Positions 25,214-34,129 of a DNA stretch of 34,146 nt are shown here, piece by piece. Each line of letters opens with the position of its first letter. Positions within the stretch are counted from its first letter, which is position 1. Below the pieces are notes generated by a model that saw only the letters and a program-made list of their open reading frames with translations, searched no databases and had not been told where the DNA came from. The position numbers and the translations under genes were made by a program. This DNA comes from Mesoaciditoga sp964503355 (lineage in GTDB: Bacteria; Thermotogota; Thermotogae; Mesoaciditogales; Mesoaciditogaceae). Location: assembly GCA_964503355.1 (NCBI GenBank), contig CAZCZS010000011.1, forward strand, positions 1 through 34,146. The letters run 5' to 3'.

Positions 25214-26539
25214 TTATTTGAATTGAAATGGAAATTTTTCCATTTTTCCCTTTTTCTCCATCTTTCCAAATCTCTTCATCATCTTTTTCATCTCTTCGTA
25301 ACTCTTCATGAGCTTGTTAACTTCTGAAAGAGGTCTACCACTTCCCGAAGCGATTCTTTTCTTCCTTGAAAAATTTATGATTCCGGGATTCGTTCTTTCT
25401 TTCTTCGTCATGGAATTTATTATCGCTTCCACATGTTTGAGCTGATCTTCATCTACTTGAACGTTCTTTATCTTCGAAGCTCCCGGTATCATCTCCAAAA
25501 GGGACGAAAGCGATCCCATTTTTTTAACCTGTTTCAACTGTTCACGAAAATCGTCGAAGGTGAATTGGGCTTTTCTAAGCCTTTTTTCCATCTCTTCCAT
25601 CTTCTTCTTGTCGAAATTCTCTTGAACTTTTTCGACAAGTGAAACTATGTCACCCATTCCCAAGATACGTGAAGCCATCCGTTCGGGATAGAATTCATCT
25701 ATCTGATCCACTTTTTCTCCGGTTCCGATGAACTTTATGGGTTTAGAAGTAACGTACTTTGCCGAGAGGGCCACTCCCCCCCTCGAATCACCATCCAATT
25801 TGGTAACGACGAATCCTGTCACGCTTAGCCTTCTATCGAATTCCGCCGCGGCGTTTACCACATCTTGGCCGGCCATGGAATCCAAAACCATCAAAATTTC
25901 ATCTGGATTCACCAATTCGGAGATCTTTTCTACTTCTTCCATCATCTCCTCGTCGATTTGTAACCTTCCAGCAGTGTCCACTATAACCGTGTCAAAACCT
26001 TTTGAAACGGCGAATTCCACACCCTTTTTCGCTATTTCGTAAGGATTCTTCCTGTCTCCGGTGAAAACCGGCACGTCTATACTTTTTCCGAGCGTTTCCA
26101 ACTGATCTATGGCAGCTGGTCTATGCACGTCATCGGCAACCAAAAGGGGATTTCTTCCCTTTTTCTTCTTCAGCCAAAGCGCCAACTTGGCTGCCGTTGT
26201 AGTTTTCCCGCTTCCTTGAAGTCCAACCATCAATATAACCGAAGGGCGTGACTTCAAATTCAAATCGCTTTTTTGTCCACCTAACAATTCGACGAGTTCA
26301 TCGTTGACTATCTTTATGAATTGTTGATCGGGAGTTATGCTTTTCATCACCTTTTCTCCCGAGGCTTTTTCCGTAACTTTTTGCATGAATTCTTTCACGA
26401 CTTTGTAATTCACATCAGCGCTTAACAGAGACATCTTTACCTGTCTCAATGCCTCTTTCACGTTGCTTTCCGTGATCTTTCCTTTGCCCCTTAGTACCTT
26501 AAAAGCATCTGCCAACTTTTCTTGAAGGCTATCAAACAT
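25214..26539 (-). CDS. ffh: Signal recognition particle protein Ffh
   Basis: Ffh binds signal sequences on nascent chains and delivers them to FtsY. The 441 residues show the N domain, then G-domain motifs GLQGSGKTTTAAKLA, DDVHRPAAIDQL, DTAGRLQID and TKLDGDSRGG, and a methionine-rich M domain with RIASGSGRPLSEVNKLM, the 4.5S RNA contact. GGAGGTGCAAAG precedes the ATG. It is the first gene of the long run and the one next to the only strong promoter seen. Confidence 0.98.
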   Translation of the reverse strand: MFDSLQEKLADAFKVLRGKGKITESNVKEALRQVKMSLLSADVNYKVVKEFMQKVTEKASGEKVMKSITPDQQFIKIVNDELVELLGGQKSDLNLKSRPSVILMVGLQGSGKTTTAAKLALWLKKKKGRNPLLVADDVHRPAAIDQLETLGKSIDVPVFTGDRKNPYEIAKKGVEFAVSKGFDTVIVDTAGRLQIDEEMMEEVEKISELVNPDEILMVLDSMAGQDVVNAAAEFDRRLSVTGFVVTKLDGDSRGGVALSAKYVTSKPIKFIGTGEKVDQIDEFYPERMASRILGMGDIVSLVEKVQENFDKKKMEEMEKRLRKAQFTFDDFREQLKQVKKMGSLSSLLEMIPGASKIKNVQVDEDQLKHVEAIINSMTKKERTNPGIINFSRKKRIASGSGRPLSEVNKLMKSYEEMKKMMKRFGKMEKKGKMEKFPFQFK

Positions 26540-26564
26540 CTTTGCACCTCCAACCTGCGTGTGT

Positions 26565-26594
26565 AGTATACTCCTGAATGTGTTACGAAGTCAA
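26565..26594 (-). promoter_or_regulatory. Sigma-A promoter of the ffh-led operon
   Basis: On the minus strand TTGACT (26594-26589) and TATACT (26570-26565) are separated by 18 bases, close to the consensus. The start of transcription would fall near 26558, leaving a leader of roughly 20 bases with the GGAGGTG site. No other equally good promoter was found in the gaps of the downstream run. Confidence 0.75.
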
Positions 26595-26669
26595 TTAAAG
26601 AATTTGAAACATTTCGTGAAAATCGCCGTCGAAGACGAATTTGAGGAAGAAATCAATTGAAAAGTGAAT

Positions 26670-26675
26670 TATAAT
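26670..26675 (+). promoter_or_regulatory. Candidate -10 element of the Ig-like lipoprotein gene
   Basis: A perfect TATAAT lies 18 bases before the ATG at 26694, so the transcript would begin near 26682 and just include AGGATATGAGG. No good -35 is visible 16-18 bases upstream. This placement rules out the GTG at 26664 as a start, because that codon would lie within the promoter. Confidence 0.5.
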
Positions 26676-26693
26676 ATAGAAGGATATGAGGTG

Positions 26694-29018
26694 ATGGATT
26701 TGAAAAAAAGAAAGGAAATCGTGTTATTTGCGATTGTAACGTTCTTCATTTTGATTTTAACATTGACGGCCTGCATGAACATACCCTTGCCGTCCAAACC
26801 GAAGATATCTTTTTCGCCCGCCGTCCCAGTAGCGGGTCAAGATGTAACCGTGCTTGTCAATTCAAAAGACGATTATTCGGACGTACAATACAGTGTGTCG
26901 GTAGATGGGAACGCTCTAAGCGGAAATCCAAATACCGGTGTTTTTCATTGGATCGCAGAAGAAGGCGTGCACACCTTCATCGCAACGGCTGTGGATGCTT
27001 ACAACAACGCCGTGGGCGCAACTGCAACTTTGAAAGTTAACCTTCCACCTCCTCCCAACATAAAGAAAATAGCGTGGTATCCTTCGAGTCCCATTGGAGG
27101 AGAAGAGGTCGATTTCGAAGTGGAAGCCACATCCATCATAGGAATAGAGGATCTGTCAATTGGAGTTGATTCGAATTCTTTGAAAACGACGAAAAATGGA
27201 AACGCGTACGAAGCGAAATGGGAAGCCATACCGGGCGAACACACCTTGAGAATCACGGCGAAGGACACTCGAGGAACAACCAATTCCACTCAAGTTACCT
27301 TGAACGTGGGTCCATATCCCTTCCCAAAGATAAGGAGTTTCACGTGGAGTCCTCAAAATCCAACCATGAACGATAAAGAAGTCGTTTTCAAAGTTGTTGG
27401 TGAAGATCCAAGTGGCTTTTACGCCAGCATAGCAGTCGATGGAAAAGATCTAAACACGGTTAAACTCTCGACGAGCACCGCCATAGCCACGTGGGACGTT
27501 AGCGTTGGTTACCATGAAGTTGTGGTTCGTCTTGAGGATTCGAAAGGGTGGGACGTCAAACAAGTTCATCACATTTCCATTCTTCCGCCGCAAAGCGATT
27601 TGAACGTGCAAATAGGGATAATCCCAAAATCACCAAAGCATGATGATAAAGTCACTGTTAAAGCTTTCGCATCCGATTCTTACGCTCCAATACAAACCAT
27701 GATCCTTTTCGTGGATGGAGCCAAAATGGCGCAAGTTGCCACGAACACGTTGACGTACACATTCTTTCCTTCGGATGGAAATCATGAAATAACGGTTAAG
27801 GCCGTGGACATGATGAATGAAAAGACGTCTTCAAATCTCTTCTTCAACGTCGCCTTCGATCCACAAATGTATCCACCATCCATGAGCGTTAAATTCACGA
27901 AAAACGCCACGGTTGGAGTGGCGAAAATACTGAGTGTCTTTGCAACCTCGACGGCGCCTAATTCCTTCATAAAAAAGGTTTCATTTGTGAACATGATCAA
28001 CTCTTCACTGATAGGTGAAGTGGACACGGGAAGCAACGGCGTTTTTTCGGTGGTATGGACACCCTTAAAAGCCGGATACATTCCCATCCTTGTGAACGCG
28101 GTTGACTCTTACAACACCGTTTCATCCACCGTGGTGATGATGAACGTCGTCACGCAGCCTTCCGATGAAAATGCCCCTTTGATACAACCGGCGTTCAAAT
28201 CTTTGATAAAGCAATCCTCAAGAGTCACACTTTGTGCGAGCGTGGTGAGCAAAAACGAAATAAAACGCGTGAACATGTGGGTTGACGAAGTGCCGATAAC
28301 ACCTTTCAAAAAAAATGATGAACTTTATTGTGTCGATTGGATCGCGAACGCCACCGGAACTCACACCTTCACCGTATCGGCTCAAGACGTGTACGATCAC
28401 GAATCAACTCAAACCTTCTACTTTTACGTTTATCCAAGCAAATTACCCGTTGTAAGACTTCGAATGAAATCTAAAGTTTTTTACGTTGGAAATGAAGTGA
28501 TGGCCACGGCGGATATTTTAAAATCCACATCCCAGATCGATCACGTTAACTTCTACGTCGATGGAGTCTTAAAAGACACACAATACCAACCACCTTATGT
28601 TTTCAAAGAAAAAGCTCGCGAAATCGGAACGCACACCTTAACGGTGGAAGCCGTGGATATTTACGCAAACAAAGGATACGCTCAATTAACTTTCATCGTA
28701 GAAAAAGACGAAACACCGCCCTATCTTCAAATAAGCGCTCCCTCCACCGTTGCAAGCGGTGAAAACGTGAAGGTGAAGATAACGACGTTTGACAGAGAAA
28801 GTGGCGTGAAGACCCTCAAAATAGACGTTTACTCTTCAAAATCACCCAAACCATATCCCGGAATCATTCCGATATTTTCAAAGACCTTTTCCTATCCATC
28901 GACGTACACATCTATATCGTTTAATGCGAGCGAAGAAGCGCTTTATAAAGTTATAGCGATATCAAAAGACACGTTTGGAAACAAGAGTGCGGCTGAAAAG
29001 GACATAAACGTGAAGTGA
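26694..29018 (+). CDS. Lipoprotein made of about eight Ig-like domains
   Basis: The 774 residues open with KKRK, a hydrophobic stretch and a lipobox LTAC followed by MNIP, so the mature protein should be lipid-anchored. The rest is about eight beta-rich units of 85-95 residues. Each opens near a Pro-rich joint, has an S-P-x-x-P-x-x-G/D strand (FSPAVPVAGQDV, YPSSPIGGEEV, SPQNPTMNDKEV, IPKSPKHDDKV), a central VDG turn, and ends in H-T-F/L-x-x-x-A-x-D. This is the bacterial Ig-like (Big/PKD-like) pattern. The eighth unit opens DETPPYLQI and differs most. No catalytic or binding domain is visible. Surface adhesion, or a spacer in the outer sheath, is a reasonable inference. ATG at 26694 is used; TTG at 26700, six bases after GAGGTG, is equally good. 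Confidence 0.85.
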   Translation: MDLKKRKEIVLFAIVTFFILILTLTACMNIPLPSKPKISFSPAVPVAGQDVTVLVNSKDDYSDVQYSVSVDGNALSGNPNTGVFHWIAEEGVHTFIATAVDAYNNAVGATATLKVNLPPPPNIKKIAWYPSSPIGGEEVDFEVEATSIIGIEDLSIGVDSNSLKTTKNGNAYEAKWEAIPGEHTLRITAKDTRGTTNSTQVTLNVGPYPFPKIRSFTWSPQNPTMNDKEVVFKVVGEDPSGFYASIAVDGKDLNTVKLSTSTAIATWDVSVGYHEVVVRLEDSKGWDVKQVHHISILPPQSDLNVQIGIIPKSPKHDDKVTVKAFASDSYAPIQTMILFVDGAKMAQVATNTLTYTFFPSDGNHEITVKAVDMMNEKTSSNLFFNVAFDPQMYPPSMSVKFTKNATVGVAKILSVFATSTAPNSFIKKVSFVNMINSSLIGEVDTGSNGVFSVVWTPLKAGYIPILVNAVDSYNTVSSTVVMMNVVTQPSDENAPLIQPAFKSLIKQSSRVTLCASVVSKNEIKRVNMWVDEVPITPFKKNDELYCVDWIANATGTHTFTVSAQDVYDHESTQTFYFYVYPSKLPVVRLRMKSKVFYVGNEVMATADILKSTSQIDHVNFYVDGVLKDTQYQPPYVFKEKAREIGTHTLTVEAVDIYANKGYAQLTFIVEKDETPPYLQISAPSTVASGENVKVKITTFDRESGVKTLKIDVYSSKSPKPYPGIIPIFSKTFSYPSTYTSISFNASEEALYKVIAISKDTFGNKSAAEKDINVK

Positions 29019-29132
29019 GTTCATAACAACAAACGCACAAAAGTGAAGACGAAAACGAAAGAACGTATAGTATCAAGAAGACGAAACGCTCACAAACAAG
29101 TGTGTTGGTGTGTATCATGATTTTCTGTAGAG

Positions 29133-29390
29133 TCTTTGACCATAATGTCATTGCGGAGTTGATGCGCTCAATGGATTCTTTGACCTCAACGTCATCCCAG
29201 GCTGCGACCTATTGATGAGAGTCTTTGACCTTAACGTCATTCCGGGCTTGACCCGGAATCTCATCCTTTTGAAGAATGAGATCCTACATCAGGTCCGGGA
29301 CGACCTGCGGTCGGTTCAGGATGATCTTCGGTTGGTACGGCATGACAGAAAAAGAAGATTCAGGATGACATCTCCAAAAAATTTTCTACC
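29133..29390. repeat. Dispersed palindromic repeat with three degenerate tandem ~44-base heads
   Basis: The motif TCTTTGACC-N-AACGTCAT recurs at 29133, 29177 and 29222, a period of 44-45 bases. The third copy runs into a series of hairpins: TCCGGG/CCCGGA (29241-29257), ATCTCAT/ATGAGAT (29258-29282) and CAGGTC/GACCTG (29290-29307). Further CAGGATGA-type pieces continue to about 29390. Repeats with this sense (GTCATTCCGGGCTTGACCC) are scattered in many bacterial genomes and often give false genes starting VIPGLTRNL. No transposase is linked. Confidence 0.75.
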
Positions 29391-29501
29391 GCTTGAAAAG
29401 CGATGCATATTTACCAAAAGTCATTGGTTTGTGAAGCTGACGCGCAAGTTGAGACGATAATCTTTTAAACAAACTGTAAATTTTTCCAAAGTATCAACAT
29501 G

Positions 29502-29510
29502 TGATAAAAT
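29502..29510 (+). promoter_or_regulatory. Possible extended -10 of the channel-receptor pair
   Basis: TGATAAAAT fits an extended -10 (TGn-TAAAAT) 45 bases before the channel ATG. The best -35 candidate, TTTCCA at 29483-29488, is poor. It is the only plausible promoter between the repeat and the gene. Confidence 0.3.
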
Positions 29511-29555
29511 GTTAAAAAACTTAAATAAATCCCAAAATGAAGGGAAAGGATTCAA

Positions 29556-30587
29556 ATGGATCCTTTGATGTTGGAAGCTTTTCGCGAACGAGTGCGGAAA
29601 ATGGTAGTTTCGTTTTTACTAGTTGTCACGGGAATAATCGTGGCAACCAGCGGTTACATGATAATAGAGAGATGGGACTTCTTAACATCTCTGTACATGG
29701 CCATGATCACGTTTTCAACGGTTGGCTTTGGGCTTCCAAAAGAAATGAGCGAAGCGGGATACATTTTTACCATCCTCATGATAATGGGTGGAATAAGTAT
29801 CTTCGTGTACGCAGTGAGTAATTTTGCCGCTTTTTTCATGGACGGCGATATAAAAAAATACATGACTTTGAAAAAGGTGAGTAAAATGATAGAGAATATG
29901 AGTGATCACTGCATAATCGTTGGTGGTGGAAAAGTTGGAAAGTACGTTGCTCTGAGATTATCAAACAGAAAGCATCCTTACGTGTTAATAGATTCAAATC
30001 AAGAGGTTGTAGAAAACGTAAAGGAGTTGATAAACGACAAACACTTCGCTTACATCGTCGGAGACGCCACAAGTGAAGAAACGCTCATAAAAGCCGGCGT
30101 ATTCAAAGCCAAAACGTTGGTTCTCACTTTGCCAGACGATTCTCTCAACGTTTACATCACTCTCATGGCAAAAAGCTTGAACTACAAATTAAAGATCATA
30201 AGCAAAGCGTCCGATGTAGAGGCTATAAAGAGGTTGGGTTACGCCGGAGTTGATAACATCGTATCGTCAACGGAAATGGTGGGATCAAGGATGGCTTTAC
30301 TCGTAACCAATCCGGGCGTTTCTCCAATAATGGATGCCCTATATCGTGCCACGGGTATGACGTTGGAAATGGACGAGGTTTTCGTTGATGTACAAAGTTC
30401 TGTGGCCGGTAAGACGCTTTCAGACCTGAAGATTCCACAAAAAGTTGGTTTGATAGTCATAGCGGCTCAAAAAGGAGAAGAGATGATCTTCAATCCCGTT
30501 GGCTCAACGGTAGTGGAAAAAGGAATGCGTCTCATCGTACTTGGAAAAAAGGAACAGATAGAGGAATTGAAAAAGATATTGAAATAA
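29556..30587 (+). CDS. Two-helix potassium channel with RCK (TrkA-N/TrkA-C) domains
   Basis: The 343 residues form an MthK-like channel subunit. A first membrane helix spans about 16-36, a pore helix with selectivity filter TVGFG is at 55-59, and a second helix spans about 66-94. A cytoplasmic RCK_N domain with GGGKVGKYVALRL (from 123) and YIVGDATSEETL, then an RCK_C domain (about 255-343), complete it. The filter is followed by Leu where most channels have Asp (TVGYGD), and Phe replaces the usual Tyr, so conductance may differ. RCK domains normally bind nucleotide, Ca2+ or c-di-AMP to gate the pore. AAAGGATTCAA precedes the ATG. The chemoreceptor gene follows after 16 bases, so the two are probably co-transcribed. 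Confidence 0.9.
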   Translation: MDPLMLEAFRERVRKMVVSFLLVVTGIIVATSGYMIIERWDFLTSLYMAMITFSTVGFGLPKEMSEAGYIFTILMIMGGISIFVYAVSNFAAFFMDGDIKKYMTLKKVSKMIENMSDHCIIVGGGKVGKYVALRLSNRKHPYVLIDSNQEVVENVKELINDKHFAYIVGDATSEETLIKAGVFKAKTLVLTLPDDSLNVYITLMAKSLNYKLKIISKASDVEAIKRLGYAGVDNIVSSTEMVGSRMALLVTNPGVSPIMDALYRATGMTLEMDEVFVDVQSSVAGKTLSDLKIPQKVGLIVIAAQKGEEMIFNPVGSTVVEKGMRLIVLGKKEQIEELKKILK

Positions 30588-30603
30588 ATTTCGGAGGTGT
30601 TTT

Positions 30604-32611
30604 ATGGCAAAAGAAAGTTGGAGAAAAAGCAAAAGAAGAAAGTTCAGAAACATCTTGATAATCGTTGCACTGGTGATCGGACTGGTTCCGGCGATAACAA
30701 TAGGAGTATTCGCTTATTTCGAGATGCTGAACACATTCAACTCGAATTTGAAAGTTTCGATGGCGAACACCGTTAGCTTGGACGCCCAGCTGTTCAATCA
30801 GATTTTGACGACGGACATGAAGATAATAGGGCACACGGCCAAGAATCCGAGTTTGTTGACCGCCGATAACCTCACAAAAGAAAGCTTCGAAAGTCCAGAT
30901 AACACTTTGAGAAAGTACTTCAAAACCACGATAAAAGATTACCCATTCTTTTCAAGTTTGTACGTTGGAACGACAAGCGGCAAATTCTTCATATATCCGA
31001 AACAAGAACTTCCCGCAGGCTACGATCCACGCGTGAGACCGTGGTACAAAAGCGCGATGAACGCGGATGGTCCTGTGGTTACCGAGCCGTACAAAGACGC
31101 ATCAACCGGAAAATGGGTTATGACGGCGGCATGCAAGGTGGTAGACAAAAATGGAAATGTCATAGGTGTGATCGGAGGAGACGTCTTTCTTGACGCTTTA
31201 AATGGCATGTTGAAAACCGCCAAATTAACCCCTCATTCCTACTTGGAGATAATTTCTGAGAGCGGAAAGGTTTTAATAGATCCCTATCCAAAACTCATAG
31301 GATTGGATCTTTCAAAGTACGAATGGGGCAAAAAAATAATAACCGAAAAGCAAGGCTCGCTTTCGTACACGCTTGAAGGAATAACCAAATTAGCATCTTT
31401 TACACCGCTTCAAAACGGATGGATCGCGATGATAATTACACCGAAATACGATTTGGTAAGTATAGCTGATCATATGAGAAATATAGCGATTTTGATGATA
31501 GTACTTATAGGTGGAGGTTCCGTTTTGGTGTTGGTATTCGTTCTCAACTACGCGACGGCTCCGTTAAAAGAATTCACATTGCTTGGAAATAAATTCGAGG
31601 AAAACGATTTAACTTACGAATTCAAAGTAAAACGTAACGATGAAATAGGGGATCTGTTCCAGAGATTCAACAAAGCGTTGCAGAATTTGAGAAACGTCAT
31701 AAAGACGATCGCGGATTCTTCTGGCCAGGTGGGAAACGTTGCGGAAAAGATCGCTCAACATGAAGAAAAACTTTCCCAGATAACCAACGAAATAACGGAT
31801 TTTTTGACCGAATCAAAATCGAATTTTTCGAACATGGCCTCTTCGGTTGAGGAAACCAACGCCAGCATCGAAGAGATAGCGTCCGCATCTCAAACGCTGG
31901 CCAAGGCTGCTCAAGAAGCCAGTGAAGCCGCCAACAACATCGATGAAACGATCAAAGATCTTTCTCAAATCGCGGAATCGGCGAAGGATTCCATGAACAA
32001 CACGGAAAATTCCGCACTCGAAACCGCTCAAATAGCGCAAGGACTCGCTGAATCGTCCAAAAAGATAGGAGAGATAGTGGACGCCATAAACAAGATAGCG
32101 GAGCAAACGAATCTTCTTGCTTTAAACGCCGCAATTGAGGCGGCACGAGCCGGTGAAGCGGGAAAAGGTTTTGCCGTTGTTGCTGAGGAAATAAGAGGTT
32201 TGGCCGAGGAGACCAAACAATCGACCGCCAACATATCAAAGATAATCGAAGAGGTTCAGTTAAAAACGGAACAAGCGGTTGAAGCGACACAAAAATCCAC
32301 TCAATCCGTTTCCGAAAGCGCTAAAGAGGTGGATGAAATGGCAACGAAATTCGAAGAAATCGCTTCCAACATAAATCAAATAACCTCCACCATTGAAAAC
32401 ATCGCGGCCGCATCGCAAGAACAAAGCGCGTCCACGGAAGAGATCACTTCGGGTATAACCGATCTCACGAATAGAATTCAAGNNNNNNNNNNTGATGGAA
32501 AGAATAAGCGAACAAGCTGGAATAAAAGACGAACTCGCCCACGCCGTTCAAGATCTACAAGCGGCTTACGCGAATTACAAAAAAGAACTTTCAAAACTGA
32601 AGTTTGAATGA
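30604..32611 (+). CDS. Methyl-accepting chemotaxis protein with dCache sensor (interrupted by unknown bases)
   Basis: The receptor has a first membrane helix (about 16-38), an extracellular dCache-like sensor (about 45-285) with DPRVRPWYKSAM and TGKWVMTAACKVVDKNGNVI, a second helix (about 292-315), a HAMP domain, and a long signalling coiled coil. The tip is the conserved NKIAEQTNLLALNAAIEAAR then GEAGKGFAVVAEEIR. Ten unknown bases at 32483-32492 break the frame. After them the sensible frame reads MERISEQAGIKDELAHAV and ends KKELSKLKFE with a TGA at 32609-32611. The frame continued straight through gives an implausible basic tail ending at 32607. The true number of missing bases should therefore be a multiple of three. 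GGAGGTGTTTT precedes the ATG. The protein would signal through CheA/CheW encoded elsewhere and be a target of CheD. Confidence 0.92.
32483..32492. other. Run of ten unknown bases (assembly gap)
   Basis: Ten N lie in the 3' part of the chemoreceptor gene. Such runs are usually placeholders of arbitrary length. Coding frames on the two sides do not match at length ten but would match if the gap were a multiple of three. Confidence 0.95.
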
Positions 32612-32651
32612 CCGTTCTCTTTAAAACACAAAAACGCAAGAGTTCTTGGAG

Positions 32652-32687
32652 AAATCAAAAGAGGGTTTTCTAACCCTCTTTTGATTT
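32652..32687. terminator. Bidirectional terminator between the receptor and lpd genes
   Basis: A perfect 16-base stem (32652-32667 with 32672-32687) with a four-base loop TTCT. The lower stem is A-rich on one side and T-rich on the other, so it can end transcription from both the chemoreceptor and the convergent dehydrogenase gene. Confidence 0.85.
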
Positions 32688-32773
32688 TCGTTTGAAAAGG
32701 AAACTCGCATTACTTTTCGATATCATTTCGTAAATGATTTCAGATTTGCGAAAGATCTCTCCATTTTCTTAAA

Positions 32774-34129
32774 TTATTTGTCTATCGGCATTCCTAAAGC
32801 GTCCTCTGCGCTTTGCATGACTATTTCGGAAATCGTCGGATGAGGATGAATGTGTTCGACCAATTTTTCGAGCGTAAATCCGTTTTGAACGGCCAGTACG
32901 CCTTCCATGAGAATTTCAGTTACCATCGGTCCTACTGCGGTGAATCCCAATATCACTCCATCTTTATCGCTTAGCACTTTGGCAAATCCTTCGCTTGCCT
33001 CCAACGTTCTTGCCCTACCGAGTGCGCTCATTGGGAATATGCCTTTTTTGTACTCCACGCCGGCTTTTTTCAACTCCTCTTCTCCTTTACCAACCGTCGC
33101 TATTTCCGGATTTGAAAACACCACGCTTGGTACAGCCGTATAATCCATTTTGACGTCTTTGCCTTTCATGTTGCTCACCGCGACTATGCCTTCTCTTGAA
33201 GCTACATGAGCCAGCATGTACTTCCCGTTTATATCTCCCGCAGCGTAAACGTTTTCGATGTTCGTTCTCATGTGATCATCCGTTATCACGTTTCCTCTTT
33301 TGTCAAGTTCAATTCCAAGGGCTTTCACATCATCGAAGACGTTGGACTTTCTTCCAACACTTAAAAGTATCTTATCGAATTCACCTTCGAATTTTTCCTG
33401 TCCTTCGAACGAAACAACGTATCCATCATCTTTTCTATCTACCGATAGAGTTTTGGTTTTGACGTGAAGCTGTACTCCACGTTTTTTCAAAGCGTTGGAG
33501 ATCACCTCAACGACATCTTCATCCATCGTCGGCAAGATGTGGTCCATTATTTCAACGATGGTAACCTGACAATCAAAGGATGAGAAAAACGTTGCCATCT
33601 CAACACCTATAACGCCACCCCCGACGATAAGCAATTTCTTTGGTATCTGTTGAATTGAAAAGATTTCATCACTCGTTAAAACTCCTTCGACATCAAAGGG
33701 AGGGAATTTTATCGGATGAGAACCTTGCGATAAAAGAAGAAACTTCGATTCCACAACTTTATCTCCAAGTCTTACCTTGTTGGCATTTTCTATCTCAGCG
33801 TGGGCATCGAAAAAATCAACGGAATTTTTCTTCAACAGAAATTCTATACCCTTTCTATTTCTCAACACCACTCGATTGGTTCGAGAAACGACTTTTTTGA
33901 CATCTATTTCTGGATTTTCAACGTTTATTCCGAATTTTTTCGCTCTTTTTATCTCATCCATCAGTTCCGACGATGCCAACCACGCTTTTGTCGGAATACA
34001 TCCAACGTTCGTGCACGTACCACCCAAAAATCTTTCTTCCGCTATACCGACTTTCATGCCAAGTTGCGCGGCCCTTATGGCAGCGACGTACCCAGCTGGA
34101 CCACCGCCTACAACGAAAAGATCGTACAT
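32774..34129 (-). CDS. lpdA: Dihydrolipoamide dehydrogenase (E3)
   Basis: This flavoenzyme reoxidises lipoyl groups of 2-oxoacid dehydrogenase or glycine cleavage complexes with NAD. The 451 residues contain the FAD site VGGGPAGYVAAIRAAQLG at the N-terminus, the redox disulphide in GGTCTNVGCIPTKAW, the NAD site IVGGGVIGVEMATFF, the second FAD motif NVYAAGDI, and the C-terminal His-Glu dyad HIHPHPTISEIV. All catalytic residues are present. AAGGAGG lies ten bases before the ATG, at the edge of the window. Partner subunits (E1/E2 or gcv genes) would be upstream, beyond the window, so the complex it serves cannot be told. Confidence 0.94.
   Translation of the reverse strand: MYDLFVVGGGPAGYVAAIRAAQLGMKVGIAEERFLGGTCTNVGCIPTKAWLASSELMDEIKRAKKFGINVENPEIDVKKVVSRTNRVVLRNRKGIEFLLKKNSVDFFDAHAEIENANKVRLGDKVVESKFLLLSQGSHPIKFPPFDVEGVLTSDEIFSIQQIPKKLLIVGGGVIGVEMATFFSSFDCQVTIVEIMDHILPTMDEDVVEVISNALKKRGVQLHVKTKTLSVDRKDDGYVVSFEGQEKFEGEFDKILLSVGRKSNVFDDVKALGIELDKRGNVITDDHMRTNIENVYAAGDINGKYMLAHVASREGIVAVSNMKGKDVKMDYTAVPSVVFSNPEIATVGKGEEELKKAGVEYKKGIFPMSALGRARTLEASEGFAKVLSDKDGVILGFTAVGPMVTEILMEGVLAVQNGFTLEKLVEHIHPHPTISEIVMQSAEDALGMPIDK

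Larger units (their letters stand above)
29019..29555 (+). other. 537-base intergenic stretch without a gene
   Basis: The first 114 bases show nothing recognisable. The middle holds the palindromic repeat listed separately at 29133-29390. From about 29391 there is AT-rich DNA leading to the channel gene, with a possible -10 at 29505 and AAAGGA before the ATG at 29556. I see no clear hairpin-plus-T terminator after the lipoprotein gene. An 82-codon frame through the repeat (29212-29460) is not considered a gene. Confidence 0.7.

Noticed and set aside
26664..26693. GTG start ten codons upstream of the lipoprotein ATG
   Set aside because: It overlaps the TATAAT element and would put extra polar residues before the signal peptide.
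29133..29260. Tandem 44-base units considered as a CRISPR array
   Set aside because: Only three degenerate units exist, the conserved part is short, and there are no cas genes.
29212..29460. 82-codon frame with VIPGLTRNLILL and QVRDD-like peptides
   Set aside because: It is the well-known false translation of a palindromic repeat; it has no good ribosome site and no coding pattern outside the repeat.
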